Assembly: GCA_018389105.1 (NCBI GenBank)
Contig: JACATO010000304.1
Span: 2,418,001 to 2,482,000 of the forward strand
Length of the DNA stretch: 64,000 nt
Reading direction: 5' to 3'
Source of the DNA: Nautilus pompilius
Lineage: Eukaryota > Mollusca > Cephalopoda > Nautilida > Nautilidae
In this document: positions 60,524-64,000 of the stretch, one piece after another
Numbering within the stretch: the stretch's first letter is position 1
How the letters are laid out: each line of letters begins with the position of its first letter
Made by a program: the position numbers and the translations under genes
Notes under the pieces: generated by a model
What the model saw: only the letters and a program-made list of their open reading frames with translations
Told to the model about the DNA's origin: nothing
Database searches by the model: none

Positions 60524-62633
60524 ATAATTATTCCAAAGCACAGTTTATTTTTTATGAATTTACCCAATGGCATGTCTTGTTTGGTTATCAACATAGCAAC
60601 AGTTGACAACTGTTTTATGTTCTAGTTGCATTGTAAATTTAATGGTTAGGCATATACTGTTTACATGAAATAACACCTTACTAAGATAAATTACTGAATG
60701 TGGTTGTGCTACATATCATGTTGATGTAAGGGAAAGCTGCCGAGTTCTTATTTAGCTGTTGTTTGAGACTTATAAATCTCTTGCCATTTCATTTTTTTTT
60801 TTCAAATTTTCCTTAAAGCTAGTGCTCTTCACATAATAAAGTTGTTAATGTGATTTATTATTATTCTAGATGGAAGCAGGAAGGGCATCAATTCATATTT
60901 TGTTTATATTGAGAAATGATGAGTATGCATTACTGCTTTGGTACTTTTTACCCTTACAAGTGAAGCTAGAATGCCACAAGTATAAATCCTATCTGTCGGT
61001 TGATAAGTTATTTGTGTAAAGGGTTTATTTATGAGAAAATGCAGTCTTGTGTGTATTGCTGAGCGAGGTGCTATTAAAAGTATCCAGATACTAGGCCGTT
61101 TTGAAGCTTATTGATATTCACTCATTGAAGCATAAAGTTCCTGAGTCAGAATGCAAGTGATGGTTGCTATTCAACTAAAACTTCTGTTCTACTTACAAAA
61201 CATAAGTTTAAAAGATAAAAAAAAAAAGCATAATTATGGGAGTGGCTATATTTTTAGTTTAGTTCATTTTGAGACAAAAGGACATAACATGTTTTGGCAA
61301 TTATTGAACTAATAGTATTAAATATTGTACATTCTTTTGCTTTATTTTTATGTTCTTTCAAATATTTTAAAAATACGTGGTGACCATGTAATGGAGATAT
61401 TTTGAGGCCTTTGGCTTCTCTAGTCTCTCATCTCTTACACGTGTTCCAGTCACAACAAATAACTAGCATACATCTCTTATGTGTAGAAAAGACATAGTGA
61501 CTTCACTTTGTGATTGTATGGTCAAAATGATAAGGTGTTGCCATTCTTTTGGTACAATTTTGAAGACTAAACCAAATTGCTCCTACTTTGTATAAAAAGG
61601 ACTATACACTAAGATTTCTACTTTAGACCTAAGTATTGCTAAAGATTTCTTTATTGTTCATTTAAGTGAAGTACAAACATTACTTGTTTGTAAGAAAACA
61701 ATACTTAGTTCTCTGCCTTGGACAGATAATCTCAAATCACAATATTTAAAAAATGAGCTAATATTTCTGATACATTTAATGATGGCATTTGTCATTATGT
61801 AGGAATAATTCATATTTCATGTTGTTTTTAATTTTGTTTTCTGCTCAGAGGCTCATTAAAATTGTAATTTTTAAATTGGATTCTATGGCATAGCTAGATT
61901 TTTGTTTAGATTACTTCAAATATAGAAACAAATTAGTGCTAGAGAAAACTGATAAATTCTTCAGCTGTGAAATATTAAACACTTGAATATAAATTCTTGT
62001 TATTTTAAGTAAATGAAATTGAAGTGAAGAATACAGCAGGTGTTTGAAATCCATTGATATTAAGTGACATTTGATGAAACATTTTGCATCAGTGATGCAT
62101 TACAAGTAATGCTTGATCACATATGATAATTCAGAAACAGATGTTCTTTGGAAGGGCATTTTTGGGTTAAAAAATCTAATTTTATTGATAGAAAGGATGC
62201 TTAGACATGCTTTGGTATGATGAATATGATTAATTCTTATGTTAAATTGTAGTTTTTTAAATGTCAGCCATATTTTTTTCTGTGACTTAGACTTTATTTT
62301 TGAGGGATCAAGTCTTGGCAATGTGATACTTGCCATTATATCAGTATTTGTGACAACAGATTTGAAAAAAGTTATTTACATAATTTACTTTCAAGGATTT
62401 TGCTACTGCTGCATTTGTCCATCAGAATAAAGTTTTAAATACCATTGGTAATTTTGCATAAAATCTACTTTAGCAGAATTCTCATTAATCAAGTTTCTCA
62501 AATCTATTGGGGGGGGGGACCTCATCAGCTTAGAATCTGAAATATAGTTTTTATTCACAGAATTTTGATTCTTTTTCCTTCCATGAAACGAATACTGGAT
62601 AATTTATAGAATTCCGTATGCCAACTATAACTA
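60524..62633. other. AT-rich non-coding stretch
   Basis: No gene is supported. At 61,435-61,600 it shares a segment (CCAGTCACAACAAATAACT, later TTTTGGTACAATTTTGAAGA) with 56,410-56,580. A 9-base G run lies near 62,510. Confidence 0.55.
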
Positions 62634-62821
62634 CAGTAGAAGCTCTGTTATCCGGTACCTTTTGGACCTGGTCATTGCTGGAAAACTAAATATTCCAGTT
62701 AGTTGAGAAGTTATATGTATAGCCTTTGATACTAACCTAACTTTTAAAAGACAAAGCAATTATATATAGTGGTAAATAAAATGTACTGTAATATGGTAAT
62801 GTAATAGGTAGAACTAAACAC

Positions 62822-62885
62822 ATTTACATTTTTTACATTTTACTCATTTAGCAGATGCTCTTATCCAGATTGACTTGTAGTAGGT
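62822..62885. repeat. Fish-type short interspersed repeat fragment
   Basis: The segment with ACTCATTTAGCAGATGCTCT and TATCCAGATTGACTTGTAG resembles a repeat common in teleost genomes (CATTTAGCAGACGCT, then TATCCAGAGCGACTTAC, from memory). Its class is not certain to me. It is the best single hint to the host lineage. Confidence 0.55.
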
Positions 62886-63127
62886 GCATTCTTTCTAAAG
62901 AGTTGAGCAAAGATATAAGTGACAGATTATAAAGTGTTGACAGTGCTGCAGAAATAATGTGCCATAAAATACAAGACAATGAGTACTCATCAATGATAAA
63001 GACGTTTTAAAAAATCAGAGCACTTCGCAGTAATGTTTTTATTCTTTGGGTGTGGGTAACGATCCAAAGAATTTTGTATCTCCACTTCCTTTGGGTCATC
63101 TGGCTCCACTGTCCTAATGACACTGGG

Positions 63128-64000
<873 letters not shown>

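Overview
The window is AT-rich animal DNA with no bacterial or viral gene organisation. It looks like intronic and intergenic sequence from a fish-like chordate. That placement is an inference from three things: Tx1-like L1 retrotransposons, a Tc1 terminus of the type common in fish (CAGTGCCCTGCC at 48.25 kb), and a short repeat at 62.82-62.9 kb resembling one common in teleost genomes. None of these settles the species.

Only one piece of ordinary host coding sequence is convincing. It is a 112-bp exon at 30,452-30,563 (+) with good splice sites, encoding the first five cysteines of a type I TGF-beta/activin receptor ectodomain (ALK4/5/7 type). The sequence on both sides, from 1 to 35.8 kb at least, is best read as introns of that receptor gene. 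No kinase or transmembrane exon was found. A CpG-rich block at 54.07-55.09 kb stands out against the CpG-poor background and may be the promoter of an unrelated gene; a speculative first coding exon leaves it on the minus strand.

Most of the rest is layered transposons. (1) 7.2-21.8 kb: three L1/Tx1-like LINE copies head to tail, all on the minus strand, broken by a pogo-like transposase fragment (9.3 kb) and a 602-bp Tigger-type MITE (19.4 kb). (2) Three copies of one hAT family: deletion derivatives at 3.1-4.75 kb and 35.84-40.16 kb, and a decayed transposase-bearing copy at 48.43-52.30 kb that carries a second copy of the MITE. (3) A three-level nest at 35.8-40.2 kb: a Tigger inside the terminal repeat of a Tc1, inside the hAT copy. 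(4) Other Tc1 remnants at 6.3, 40.8 and 47.3 kb. (5) A Tigger transposase running off the right end from 62.63 kb.

The most striking element is at 58,145-60,523 (-). It is a 2.38-kb unit with perfect 14-bp terminal inverted repeats, a polyadenylation signal and one intact 553-codon gene. The protein has cysteine pairs and a plausible D/D/E set around a CCxxC motif. It looks like a young or recently active DNA transposon whose family I cannot name.

The genes do not form a pathway. The layout is a host receptor locus swollen by successive insertions, whose nesting gives a relative order: hAT before Tc1 before Tigger, and LINE and hAT before the MITEs.
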